From contig NZ_RBWU01000001.1 of the NCBI RefSeq assembly GCF_003634705.1, positions 186,001-250,000 on the forward strand: a stretch of 64,000 bases of DNA, written 5' to 3'. The notes under the pieces are model-generated. The model searched no databases. It saw only the letters and a program-made list of their open reading frames with translations, and was not told the origin of the DNA. Shown here in pieces: positions 56,648-64,000 of this stretch. This DNA comes from Actinomadura pelletieri DSM 43383. Lineage in GTDB: Bacteria; Actinomycetota; Actinomycetes; Streptosporangiales; Streptosporangiaceae. Position 1 is the first letter of the stretch, and each line of letters opens with the position of its first letter. Position numbers and translations under genes: made by a program.

Positions 56648-58906
56648 CCGGTCGCGGGCGGCCGCGACGACCGCCTGACCGAGGGAGATTCCGCCGTCGT
56701 TGCACGGCACCCGCGAATGGACGAGGACGTGGAAACCGTCCCCTTCCAAGCCTTCGACGACCCGCTCCAACAGGGTCAGGTTCTGGAACACGCCGCCGGA
56801 CAGGGCGACCGTGCCGAGGCCGGTGCGTTCGCGCAGGACGCCCGTGGCCGTGACGACGGCCCGCGCCAGGCCGTTGTGGAACCTTGCGGCGATCCGGTCG
56901 ACGGGGACGTCGGCGAGCAGATCGTCGACGACACCGCGCACGAGATCGCGGCTCCGAAGGATCAGCGGGTCGCCTTCTGCCACCGTCATCGGATACGCGT
57001 CGCGTTCGCCGGGCGCGACTCGCTGTTCCAGTTCGATGGCGGCCTGCCCCTCGTAGCGGGCCACGTCCCGGACGCCGAGAATCGCCGAGACCGCGTCGAA
57101 GAGACGTCCGGCGCTGGACGTGAGTGGAGCGTTGACGCCTTTCCGGGCCAGGGACACGACCGCGTCCCACCGTGCCTGATGCCGTCGCGCCAGGTCCAAT
57201 TCGGGTGGGTCGCCGTAGGCGGCGAGGAGATACGCCGCCGCCATCCGCCACGGTTCACGGACGGCCGTTTCGCCCCCCGGCATCGGGACCGGCTCCAGAT
57301 GGCCCGCCCGCCGGAACTCCACCAGGTCCGCGATCAGCAATTCGCCGCCCCACAAGGTGGCGTCGGTTCCGAAACCGAGCCCGTCGAAGGCGACGCCGAT
57401 GACCGGGCCGCTCGCTCCGTTGTCGGCGAGGCAGGACGCGATGTGGGCATGGTGGTGCTGGACGGCGACGACATCCACATCTGTCAGTTCGAGCGCGTAC
57501 TTCGTCGACAGGTACTCCGGATGCAGGTCGTGAGCGACGAGTCGGGGCGTCACGTCGAAGAGGCGGCGGAAGTGGGCGATGCCTTCGGTGAACGAGCGCA
57601 GCGTCTCGTAGTTCTTCAGATCGCCGATGTGATGGGACACGAACGCCCTGTTCCCCTTGGCCACGCAGAAGGTGTTCTTCAACTCGGCTCCACACGCCAG
57701 GACCGGTCGAGGGAACGGCTGTGCGGTGGTCAAGGGAGCGGGAACGTATCCGCGTGAGCGCCGGACGAGTTGTTCCCTTCCACGGAACACGCGGACCACC
57801 GAGTCGTCGGTGCGCACTTGTATGGGCCGATCGTGTGCCAGGAAGCCGTCCGCGATCTGTGAGAGCCGCTTCAGCGCGTCGTCGTCACGGCAGACGATCG
57901 GCTCGTCCGACACATTGCCGCTCGTCAGGACGAACGGGCGAGCGAGTCGGCGGGCGAGCAGATGATGCAGGGGCGTGTAGGGCAGCATCACCCCGAGTTC
58001 CCGGCTTCCCGGGGCCACCGCGTCGGCGACCCCGGCCCCGGGAAGGCGCGGCGCCAGCAGGATCGGACGGCGCGTTCCCGCCAGCACTCGTTCGCCGACC
58101 GGTTCCAGCCGGACCAGCCTTCGTGCCCACACCAGATCGGGGGCCATCAAAGCGAACGGCTTGTCCTCCCGGTGTTTGCGGTCGCGGAGTGTGCGGACGG
58201 CCTTCTCGTCGTCGGCGAGGACGGCCAGGTGGTAGCCGCCGAGCCCTTTGATCGCGAGAATGCGGCCGTCCCGGAGCCATTCGACCGCCGTCTGTAGAGG
58301 CTCTCCATCGACCGGAACGCCGTCCGGCCCGGTGAAGCGCAGCGACGGCCCGCATTCGGGGCAACACACCGGCTGCGCGTGGAATCTGCGGTCGTCGGCG
58401 TCGGCGTACTCCCCCGCGCACGCCTCGCACATTTCGAACACGGCCATGGTCGTGTTGTGCCGGTCGTACGGGACGTCGGCGACAATGCTGAACCGCGGCC
58501 CGCAGTCGGTGCAGTTCGTGAACGGGTAGCCCGACCGGCGGCCCGCCGGGGCGAGGGTCTCGGCGAGGCATTCCTCGCAGGTCGCCATGTCAGGGGAGAT
58601 CAGCGCGAATCGCGCCGTCGCGGGCGGGCTCGGCACGATCCGGAAGCCGCGTTCGGCCGTCGGCGCCGCCGGTTCGGCCCGCACCCGTTCCACCACGGCC
58701 AGCGCCGGTGCCCGCCGTTCGAGGTCGGCGAGAAAGCCGTCCAGGGTCGCGCGGTCACCTTCGATTTCCGCGAAGACGCCCTCCGCGTCATTTCCGACGT
58801 GGCCCGAGACGCCGTATTCCCTGGCAAGCCCGGAAACGAAGGGGCGGAACCCGACGCCCTGGACGATTCCCTCGATACGGAGGCGGAGCCGCGTGACCGT
58901 GGTCAT
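56630..58906 (-). CDS. hypF: Carbamoyltransferase HypF
   Basis: A 758-residue multi-domain enzyme. An acylphosphatase domain (about 1-90, GIVQGVGFRPFV) is followed by two zinc fingers: CEECLAE with NCTDCGPR, and CEACAGE with CCPECGPS. A YrdC-like domain (about 195-380, AIKGLGGYHLA) and the Kae1-like carbamoyltransferase domain (AVQHHHAHIASCLAD, FDGLGFGTD, GGVFQN) complete it. It makes the carbamoyl adenylate that is passed to HypE. It is the last gene of the minus operon, 6 bp after the SIS protein gene. Confidence 0.96.
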   Translation of the reverse strand: MTTVTRLRLRIEGIVQGVGFRPFVSGLAREYGVSGHVGNDAEGVFAEIEGDRATLDGFLADLERRAPALAVVERVRAEPAAPTAERGFRIVPSPPATARFALISPDMATCEECLAETLAPAGRRSGYPFTNCTDCGPRFSIVADVPYDRHNTTMAVFEMCEACAGEYADADDRRFHAQPVCCPECGPSLRFTGPDGVPVDGEPLQTAVEWLRDGRILAIKGLGGYHLAVLADDEKAVRTLRDRKHREDKPFALMAPDLVWARRLVRLEPVGERVLAGTRRPILLAPRLPGAGVADAVAPGSRELGVMLPYTPLHHLLARRLARPFVLTSGNVSDEPIVCRDDDALKRLSQIADGFLAHDRPIQVRTDDSVVRVFRGREQLVRRSRGYVPAPLTTAQPFPRPVLACGAELKNTFCVAKGNRAFVSHHIGDLKNYETLRSFTEGIAHFRRLFDVTPRLVAHDLHPEYLSTKYALELTDVDVVAVQHHHAHIASCLADNGASGPVIGVAFDGLGFGTDATLWGGELLIADLVEFRRAGHLEPVPMPGGETAVREPWRMAAAYLLAAYGDPPELDLARRHQARWDAVVSLARKGVNAPLTSSAGRLFDAVSAILGVRDVARYEGQAAIELEQRVAPGERDAYPMTVAEGDPLILRSRDLVRGVVDDLLADVPVDRIAARFHNGLARAVVTATGVLRERTGLGTVALSGGVFQNLTLLERVVEGLEGDGFHVLVHSRVPCNDGGISLGQAVVAAARDRSADSR

Positions 58907-58912
58907 CGCGTT

Positions 58913-59560
58913 TCACAACCGCCCGTGCAGCGCCCGCTGAGTCAGCTCCCAGAGGACGTGGTAGAGCGTCGTCTGCGCCTCCTGGATCCGGTGCACGGAC
59001 GACGACGGCACGACGAAGAGGAAGTCGATCGTTCCGGCCTGGGCCATTCTTCCGCCGTCGTAGCCAGCGAAGCCGACCGTCAGCATCCGCCTGCGGTTCG
59101 CCTCCTCGAACGCGCGGAGCAGATTCTCCGAGCCGCCACTGGTCGACAGGCCCACGGCGATGTCTCCGGTTCCCGCGAGCGCGGCGAGTCGGCGCGCGAA
59201 GACCACGTCGAAACTCACGTCATTGGCCAGGGCCGTCACCGTGGCCACGTCATGGGGAAGAGAGAACGCGGGCAACGGCCGGGCGGGCGGAGGCGGATCG
59301 ACGTGGAGTTCCTCGATCTCGCGCGCGTCCGTGGCACTGCCGCCGTTGCCGAAACTGAACAGCCGACCGCCGTCCCGGAAGCAGGCGGCCATCCGCCGCG
59401 CGCATTCGACGAGCCGTGCACCGTACAGATCGGCGAGGGATTCCCGCAGCGCGACGATCTCGGCGGCCTTCTCCTCCGTGGACGCGCGCACGTCCGCGAG
59501 CACGCCGGAGGACGCGCCTTGTTCCGGAGACAGGAACGGATACAACGATTCCGGGTTCAT
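58913..59560 (-). CDS. SIS-domain protein (GmhA-like) in hydrogenase locus
   Basis: A 215-residue sugar-isomerase-domain protein. SFGNGGSATDAREIEELH is the SIS phosphosugar loop of phosphoheptose-isomerase-like proteins, and GLSTSGGSENLL the second loop. The acidic residues of the loop differ from classical GmhA. It overlaps the SIS-HypC gene by 4 bp and is followed by hypF at 6 bp. Such SIS proteins recur in group 1h loci with no known step. It may be regulatory or handle a phosphosugar linked to maturation (inference). Confidence 0.85.
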   Translation of the reverse strand: MNPESLYPFLSPEQGASSGVLADVRASTEEKAAEIVALRESLADLYGARLVECARRMAACFRDGGRLFSFGNGGSATDAREIEELHVDPPPPARPLPAFSLPHDVATVTALANDVSFDVVFARRLAALAGTGDIAVGLSTSGGSENLLRAFEEANRRRMLTVGFAGYDGGRMAQAGTIDFLFVVPSSSVHRIQEAQTTLYHVLWELTQRALHGRL

Positions 59561-60315
59561 CCTGTCGGCTCCTCCAGCACGGCGATGGCCTCCTTGGCGT
59601 GGACCAGGACCGTGTCCCCCGGCCCGGCGTCGACCAGCGCCAGACTGATCTCCTCCGGCCCGTTCTCCGTATCGACGATCGCGAGGCCGTCACCCCTGAC
59701 CTCACGCACCCGAACCGGAACCGCCGTGTCGGAACAGGTGATGCAAACTTCCTCATGACATGGCGCCGCGTTTTCCTCACCGAGGAAGACATGAACCAGT
59801 TCCCATAGAATGTGGTAGGCGGTGACGTGCAGTTCCTTCACCACGCACGGATCGTCGGACCGGGCGATCAGGGCATGGTCGACGGTCTTGTCCCCGGCGA
59901 TGTCGCCGCCGTCCCCACCCACCAGGGCGACCGTCAGCACCCCGAGTTCACGAGCGACCCGCAGGGCTTCCAGGACGTTCGCGCACCGGCCGTCCCGCGA
60001 GAACCCCAGGGCGACGTCCTGCGGAGAGGCGAGCGACCGCAACCGCTCGGCGAAGCCGCCCCCGGTCAGCGCGAGCGCGGGCAGGGCCCGCTTCCCGACG
60101 ATGGCCGGGTGTAGGAACTCCACCGCGACATGCTCGGCGTCCGAGGCCGCGCCGCCGGCGCCGAACGTGATGATCTTGCCGCCGCGGCGGCACCGCTTCG
60201 CCATGTCCTGGCAGGCGGCGGCGATGAGGTCCGCGTCCTCGCCGAGGGCTCGGCCCGGGTCGACGCGCTGCCGGAACGCGGTCCGTACGGCGTCCTCCGC
60301 CGTTTCCTGTGCCAT
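59557..60315 (-). CDS. SIS-HypC fusion protein
   Basis: A 252-residue fusion. Residues ~1-185 are a SIS domain (IITFGAGGAASDAEHVAVEFLHP; VALGFSRDGRCANVL as the second loop). Residues ~188-250 are a HypC/HupF-like barrel (VCITCSDTAVPVRVREVRGD, then ISLALVDAGPGDTVLVHAKEAI). The barrel's Cys is internal rather than at position 2 as in true HypC. The fusion ties phosphosugar recognition to the iron-centre chaperone. A stand-alone HypC is also encoded at 54141, so this copy may have a special role. It lies 9 bp after the PadR gene. Confidence 0.85.
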   Translation of the reverse strand: MAQETAEDAVRTAFRQRVDPGRALGEDADLIAAACQDMAKRCRRGGKIITFGAGGAASDAEHVAVEFLHPAIVGKRALPALALTGGGFAERLRSLASPQDVALGFSRDGRCANVLEALRVARELGVLTVALVGGDGGDIAGDKTVDHALIARSDDPCVVKELHVTAYHILWELVHVFLGEENAAPCHEEVCITCSDTAVPVRVREVRGDGLAIVDTENGPEEISLALVDAGPGDTVLVHAKEAIAVLEEPTG

Positions 60316-60324
60316 GTCAGCTCC

Positions 60325-60699
60325 TCAGGGCCGAGCGAACGCGACGGCCGACTCCCGGGTGCCCCTCGCCTGGGAGGTCTTCGTCCACAGGGACAGGAAG
60401 GCGTCGAGCACGCCGCCGAATTCGGCGAGTTCTTCCATCCGCTTCTTCAGGTAGGCCGAGCCGGCGGGGGTGAGTTCGTACAGCCGCCGGGCCGGTCCCG
60501 CGTCCGACGGGATCCATCTGGACGTCAGGAGCAGTTCGCGTTCGAGTGCGCGCAGGACGCGGTAGGCGTGGCCGGGCTCGACGTCCGCCAGGCCCATTCC
60601 CGCCAGCCGTTCGATCAGGTCGTAGCCGTGCCCCGGCCGTTCGTGGATGAGGACCAGCAGGAAAGGCCGGAGCCGGCCGCGGATCTCACCGCCGCACAC
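60325..60699 (-). CDS. PadR-type regulator heading the hypF operon
   Basis: A 124-residue protein from GTG 60699, with AGGAG six bases upstream. The winged helix contains RPFLLVLIHERPGHGYDLIERL, VEPGHAYRVLRALERELLL and ARRLYELTPAGSAYLKKR. The ending ALDAFLSLW-like helix serves dimerisation. A longer frame to 60795 lacks similarity. It is the first gene of the minus operon with SIS-HypC, SIS and hypF, and probably autoregulates that operon via the site at 60741. Whether it also acts on the plus hydrogenase operon is unknown. Confidence 0.88.
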   Translation of the reverse strand: MCGGEIRGRLRPFLLVLIHERPGHGYDLIERLAGMGLADVEPGHAYRVLRALERELLLTSRWIPSDAGPARRLYELTPAGSAYLKKRMEELAEFGGVLDAFLSLWTKTSQARGTRESAVAFARP

Positions 60700-60740
60700 G
60701 ACCGCTCCTCTCCCGTGCCCGAACCGTCCGCACCGGTCCC

Positions 60741-60753
60741 TCGATATATGTCG
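60741..60753. promoter_or_regulatory. PadR-like operator TCGATATATGTCG
   Basis: An imperfect dyad with the same ATATAT centre and flanking CG as the perfect palindrome at 42517-42530. It lies ~42 bp upstream of the PadR start, where the promoter is expected. Confidence 0.45.
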
Positions 60754-60829
60754 CTCGGCGACACCGCTAACCGGCCGATCTCGAACCGACACCAAGACTT
60801 CAAGATCTTTTGAGGAACGTCAGCAGATG

Positions 60830-61046
60830 CGTGGAGCTGTTCGCCGACGAGGGTGCGACATCCAGGCCCCACCTGCGAACCCCGTCGACGTGGCCCGTGC
60901 CCGCGCCGAGCCGCGCGACCTGATGGCGAACACCTGGAGGCCGCCCCCAAGAGCCGCTACCGGCAGTGGCCCACCCACAAGCTCGGCACCTGGCACGACC
61001 AGTTCGGCTCGTCCGGCTGCGTGAGCTGCGAACGCACGCAGGGCGG
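60830..61046 (+). pseudogene. Decayed fragment of a 4Fe-4S hydrogenase subunit-like gene
   Basis: In the 348-bp gap 60700-61047 one plus frame (about 60920-61045) reads EAAPKSRYRQWPTHKLGTWHDQFGSSGCVSC. I recall the order RYRQW-THKL-TW-DQFG-SGCVGC from the first cluster of 4Fe-4S dicluster subunits of actinobacterial group 3b-type hydrogenases. The following CGRC/CPVG motifs are lost. No start codon or ribosome site is usable, and the frame runs out at the transporter gene on the other strand. It appears to be a relic of a second hydrogenase or redox operon. Confidence 0.45.
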
Positions 61047-61047
61047 G

Positions 61048-62691
61048 TCAGTCGCCGGCGAGGTCGCGGCGCTCGAACAGCAGGACCCCGGCGGCGGCGA
61101 GCACCAACGCCGACACGGTCATGACGAGCGCGGTGGTGAGCGCGAACGGTTCGGCCGGGACGTCCGCCAGGTGGTGGAAGGGGGACACGGCCAGCACGGG
61201 CTCCGGCCAGTCCAGCGCGGGTCCGATCATCTCGATGAGGTAGGTGGTGACGGCCGCCGCGGCCGAGGCGGGAACGGTCAGCCGCGGCCATGCGCCGAAC
61301 AGGACCACGGCGAGGCCGGTGGCCAGGGCCGCGACCGGCAGCGGGTTGAGGGTGGCGGCGAGCATGTCCGTCATGCCCATGCCCGCGTCCGTCGCGGCGG
61401 CACCCGCCCACATCGCGACGGCGGCGCCGAGCGCGAGCACCACGGCCGACACCAGGGTCAGCAGGACGTGGCCGGCGAGCCAGCGGTGGCGCGTGACGGG
61501 ACGGGTCAGGACGTGGTCGAGCCGTCCAGCGGCCTCCTCGGCGCGGGCCGCGCCGATCCGCCAGGACGCGAAGAGGGCGATCATCAGGCCGATGAGCCCG
61601 CCCATGATGGCGACGAAGCCGTCGGCGACGTCCCCGGCGTCCCAGCCGAGCGACTCCAGAACCCGCTGGTAGTCGGGGTCGTCGGCGGCGTAGTCGATGA
61701 TGGTCGCGATCAGTGTGCCGGCGACGAACGCGTATCCGGCGATGCCCAGCAGCCAGCCGGCCAGCATGCCGCGGGTGCCGCGCCAGGCGAAGGCGGTGGG
61801 GCCGCCGAGCAGCCGGAGCCGGGTCCGGGCGTGGTCGGGCTCGCCGATCAGCGCGCCGGCGTTGTCGCGGCCGGTCCGCAGCGCGACGGCGATGCCGGCG
61901 AGCACGGCGGGCACGGTCAGCGTCACGGTGAGGACCGCCCAGTTCGGGTCCCGGTAGGGGTGCAGATCGTCCAGCCAGCCGAACGGGGTGAACCAGCGCA
62001 GCCAGCCGCGCGAGTCGGCGCTGTTGGCGGCCATCCGCAGCACGAACAGCGCGCCGAACACGGCGACCGAGACCGTGGTCGCCCGGCGCCGCACCTGGAA
62101 CAACTGCGCGAGCACCGCCGCCACCGCCGCGAACGTCGCCGCGAATCCGGCGAGCCCGATGCCCAGCAGCGCGGAACCCGCGACGCCCGTCCCCAGCAGC
62201 ATCAGCGGGACGGCCACCGAGGCCCCCGCCACCAGCGCCGCGCCGCCTATGACGCCGCACTGGACCAGGACGACGCGGGCCGGACGGATCGGAGCGACCA
62301 GCACCAGTTCGGAGCGTCCGGCCTCCTCCTCACCGCGCAGCAGGCGGCCCGTCGTCAGTAAGGCCCACAGGCCGACGATCGCCGCCAGCATCCAGCCGGC
62401 GTCCCAGACGACGTAACCGCCGGTCGTCTCGGGCGCGTGCGGCATCCCTTGCAGGATCCGCACGGCCGGGTCCTGTGACAGCGCCGCGAGCTTCTCCCGC
62501 GCGGCGAGGTCGGGGTAGGTCCGCTCGTAGGTCACGACCTCGACGACGACGTAGCAGGCGAGGGCCAGCGCCAGCCAGGCCACGCCGCGCCGGATCAACC
62601 GGACCGTCATCCACGCGACCCCCGCGCCGACCCGGAGGCGCCCCACCGGGCGCGGCCCCGCGGCGGTCCGTACGGGCATCGTCCTGGTCAT
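61048..62691 (-). CDS. ABC-2 type permease, antibiotic-exporter-like
   Basis: A 547-residue membrane protein with about twelve hydrophobic segments. RGEEEAGRSELVLVAPI and its second-half counterpart EEAAGRLDHVLTRPVTRHRWL are the paired motifs of the tandem-repeat polyketide/daunorubicin-type exporters. The two halves arose by duplication (about 1-270 and 280-547). ATG 62691 overlaps the ATPase stop as ATGA. It exports an unknown hydrophobic compound with the ATPase. Confidence 0.9.
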   Translation of the reverse strand: MTRTMPVRTAAGPRPVGRLRVGAGVAWMTVRLIRRGVAWLALALACYVVVEVVTYERTYPDLAAREKLAALSQDPAVRILQGMPHAPETTGGYVVWDAGWMLAAIVGLWALLTTGRLLRGEEEAGRSELVLVAPIRPARVVLVQCGVIGGAALVAGASVAVPLMLLGTGVAGSALLGIGLAGFAATFAAVAAVLAQLFQVRRRATTVSVAVFGALFVLRMAANSADSRGWLRWFTPFGWLDDLHPYRDPNWAVLTVTLTVPAVLAGIAVALRTGRDNAGALIGEPDHARTRLRLLGGPTAFAWRGTRGMLAGWLLGIAGYAFVAGTLIATIIDYAADDPDYQRVLESLGWDAGDVADGFVAIMGGLIGLMIALFASWRIGAARAEEAAGRLDHVLTRPVTRHRWLAGHVLLTLVSAVVLALGAAVAMWAGAAATDAGMGMTDMLAATLNPLPVAALATGLAVVLFGAWPRLTVPASAAAAVTTYLIEMIGPALDWPEPVLAVSPFHHLADVPAEPFALTTALVMTVSALVLAAAGVLLFERRDLAGD

Positions 62692-63572
62692 TTCTCCGCC
62701 TCGTAGTAGCTCAGGAAGATCTCTTCCAGCGTCGGCTCGTGGCTGCGGAGCCGCACCAGCGGGCAGGCGCTCAACCGGGCCAGCGCGGGCGACGGCGATC
62801 CGGTGATCGACACCCGGACACCGCCGTCGACGTGCTCCACCCCGGTCACGCCGGGTACTCCGGCCAGTTCGGGGACGGGGCCGTCCACGATCGCCTCCAG
62901 CACCGTCCCGGCCAGTCGGCGCAGTTCCGCCAGCGCGGCAACCTCGACGAGCCGTCCGTCTCGCAGGATGGCCACCCGGTCGCAGACGTCCTGGACCTCG
63001 TCCAGGATGTGGGAGGAGAGGAACACCGTCTGTCCGCGCGCGGCGGCGTCTTTGGCCAGCGCCTGGAACTCGGCCTCCATCAGCGGGTCCAGGCCGGACG
63101 TCGGCTCGTCCAGGAGCAGGACGTCGGGTCTGGTCATCAGCGCCGCGATCAGGGCGAGCTTCTGGCGGTTCCCCTTGGAGTAGGAGCGGGCGCGCTTGCC
63201 GGGGTCGAATCGGAGCCGTTCGATCAGCTCGTCCCGGAACGGGACGTCGACGCGTCCGGACAGGCGCCCGAGGTAGGTCAGGGTCTCCAGGCCGGTCAGC
63301 TGCGGCCACAGCGCGACGTCACCGGCGACATAGCCCACATGCCGGTGGGCGCGCTGGACGTCCCCGACGGGCACGTCCATGATCCACGCCCGGCCCGACG
63401 TCGGCCGGGCGAGAGCGAGCAGCAATCTGATCGTCGTCGACTTTCCCGCGCCATTCGGGCCCAGGAAGCCGAAGATCTCGCCGCGGCCGACCTCGAGGTC
63501 GAGGCCGTCCACCGCGACCACCCGCCCGAAGCGCTTCGTCAGGTTCTCGGTCCGTATCGCCCACTCGACCAC
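62688..63572 (-). CDS. ABC transporter ATPase (DrrA-like)
   Basis: A 294-residue ATPase. It has Walker A GPNGAGKST, signature YSKGNRQKL, Walker B VLLLDEPTSGLD and the switch His (FLSSHILDEV). A C-terminal regulatory part of about 80 residues follows and ends EPTLEEIFLSYYEAEK. GTG 63572 has GGAGG six bases before it. The long frame upstream to 63881 crosses the promoter region and is not real. It is first in the two-gene export operon, divergent from the STAS gene. Confidence 0.93.
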   Translation of the reverse strand: MVEWAIRTENLTKRFGRVVAVDGLDLEVGRGEIFGFLGPNGAGKSTTIRLLLALARPTSGRAWIMDVPVGDVQRAHRHVGYVAGDVALWPQLTGLETLTYLGRLSGRVDVPFRDELIERLRFDPGKRARSYSKGNRQKLALIAALMTRPDVLLLDEPTSGLDPLMEAEFQALAKDAAARGQTVFLSSHILDEVQDVCDRVAILRDGRLVEVAALAELRRLAGTVLEAIVDGPVPELAGVPGVTGVEHVDGGVRVSITGSPSPALARLSACPLVRLRSHEPTLEEIFLSYYEAEK

Positions 63573-63698
63573 CGGGCACCTCCCTCGCGTCTCCCTCGAC
63601 GCTAGGCCGATGATCGGCGCCTGCCAGCGGCCAAAGGTCCCTGGGATTCCCGCCGACCGGTACGACGCGGACCTTCGGACGTTCGTGAGTCCCATACC

Positions 63699-63712
63699 GG
63701 GACCAAGGTCCC
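63699..63712. promoter_or_regulatory. DosR/NarL-like box GGGACC-AA-GGTCCC
   Basis: A perfect 6-bp dyad with AA centre lies in the 202-bp divergent promoter region. A second half (AAAGGTCCCT) lies at 63633-63642, nearer the exporter. The form is close to the DevR/DosR consensus (GGGACT-N-AGTCCC). It is a candidate site for a redox or hypoxia NarL-type regulator. Confidence 0.5.
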
Positions 63713-63774
63713 TACTGGCGTCGCGGGCGACGGCCGAGCCTTGGAGGGACCGAAGGGCCCGGGGAGGAAGCGGC

Positions 63775-64000
63775 ATGGCCACGCATGACTTTCGCCAGGA
63801 CACGTACGCGGAGTTCGCCACGTCGCTCAACGACACCGACGCGGGCGCGCGACGCGTGGTGGTCAGCGGCGAACTGGACATCGCGTCGGCGGGCGTCCTG
63901 CGCTCCCATCTGGCCCGGCTGATCGACGAGCGGGGTCCGAACCTGGTCGTCGACGTCTCCGCCCTGACCTTCTGCGACGCGCAGGGCCTGGCGGCGTTCG
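63775..64000 (+). CDS. STAS-domain anti-sigma factor antagonist, 3'-truncated by window edge
   Basis: The frame starts at ATG 63775 after GGGGAGGAAG and runs off the window. About 75 residues are visible: a variable N-terminus, then VVVSGELDIASAGVLRSHL and LVVDVSALTFCDAQGLAAF, the STAS signature. The place of the phosphorylated Ser (usually DSSG) reads DAQG here, so serine-kinase control of the classical RsbV kind is unlikely at that residue. It may still bind an anti-sigma factor. Confidence 0.85.
   Translation, partial: MATHDFRQDTYAEFATSLNDTDAGARRVVVSGELDIASAGVLRSHLARLIDERGPNLVVDVSALTFCDAQGLAAF

Noticed and set aside
1..64000. CRISPR arrays, tRNA/rRNA genes, insertion sequences or prophage genes
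   Set aside because: No regularly spaced repeats, cloverleaf sequences, transposase/integrase motifs or phage structural genes were recognised by reading.

Overview
This is a high-GC window with strong G/C third-position bias and many ATGA/GTGA stop-start overlaps. The regulator families are typical of filamentous actinomycetes: SARP, PucR/CdaR, PaaX, NarL-type two-component systems, HATPase/STAS anti-sigma proteins and PadR. Gene content fits a Streptosporangiales-type actinomycete such as Actinomadura; that placement is inference. No rRNA, tRNA, CRISPR array or insertion sequence was seen.

Layout. 1-2.4 kb: 3' part of an MFS exporter, a SARP-type activator and a small secreted Cys/Lys-rich protein. 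2.4-5.9 kb: an operon of a membrane-anchored solute-binding/VWA protein, a histidine kinase and a NarL-type response regulator. 6.1-12.3 kb: a salicylate-like aromatic-acid operon (aryl-AMP ligase, NDP-forming acyl-CoA synthetase, salicylyl-CoA 5-hydroxylase-like flavoprotein) next to a PaaX regulator, with matching operator-like sites at both promoters. 12.4-17.5 kb: a meta-cleavage operon (C-C hydrolase, extradiol dioxygenase, HpaB-type monooxygenase, flavin reductase) followed by a PucR/CdaR regulator. 17.8-20.6 kb: two secreted serine hydrolases. 20.65-21.1 kb: a frameshifted FAD-oxidase relic.

21.1-33.2 kb: a nucleoside uptake and catabolism locus. Adenosine deaminase is divergent from a tightly coupled run of BMP lipoprotein, ABC ATPase, two permeases, an N,N-dimethylformamidase large-subunit homologue, nucleoside hydrolase, NagB-like protein, PfkB kinase and GntR regulator. 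33.2-41.6 kb: a polyamine-type island (aminobutyraldehyde dehydrogenase, Lrp, class III aminotransferase, YtcJ-like amidohydrolase, APC permease, TetR, agmatinase-family ureohydrolase). 41.7-44.3 kb: an anti-sigma-type ATPase, a PadR/membrane-protein pair, and a deletion scar where two genes lost their 5' ends. 44.4-47.3 kb: a 966-residue protein of unknown function.

47.4-60.7 kb: a group 1h-type (actinobacterial high-affinity) [NiFe]-hydrogenase locus. The plus operon carries an unknown protein, maturation protease, hypA, small and large subunits, a NifU-like protein, a Cys-rich protein, two tiny proteins and hypC-D-E. A convergent minus operon carries PadR, a SIS-HypC fusion, a second SIS protein and hypF. 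No hypB is present in the window. Just beyond lies a decayed fragment resembling a 4Fe-4S hydrogenase subunit (60.83-61.05 kb), then an ABC-2 exporter (61.0-63.6 kb) and the start of a STAS-domain gene, with a DosR-like GGGACC-AA-GGTCCC box between them.

The most unusual element is the dimethylformamidase-like enzyme inside the nucleoside operon, beside a NagB-like protein that has Arg at a catalytic Asp position. Together they suggest catabolism of an amide-bearing or otherwise modified nucleoside.
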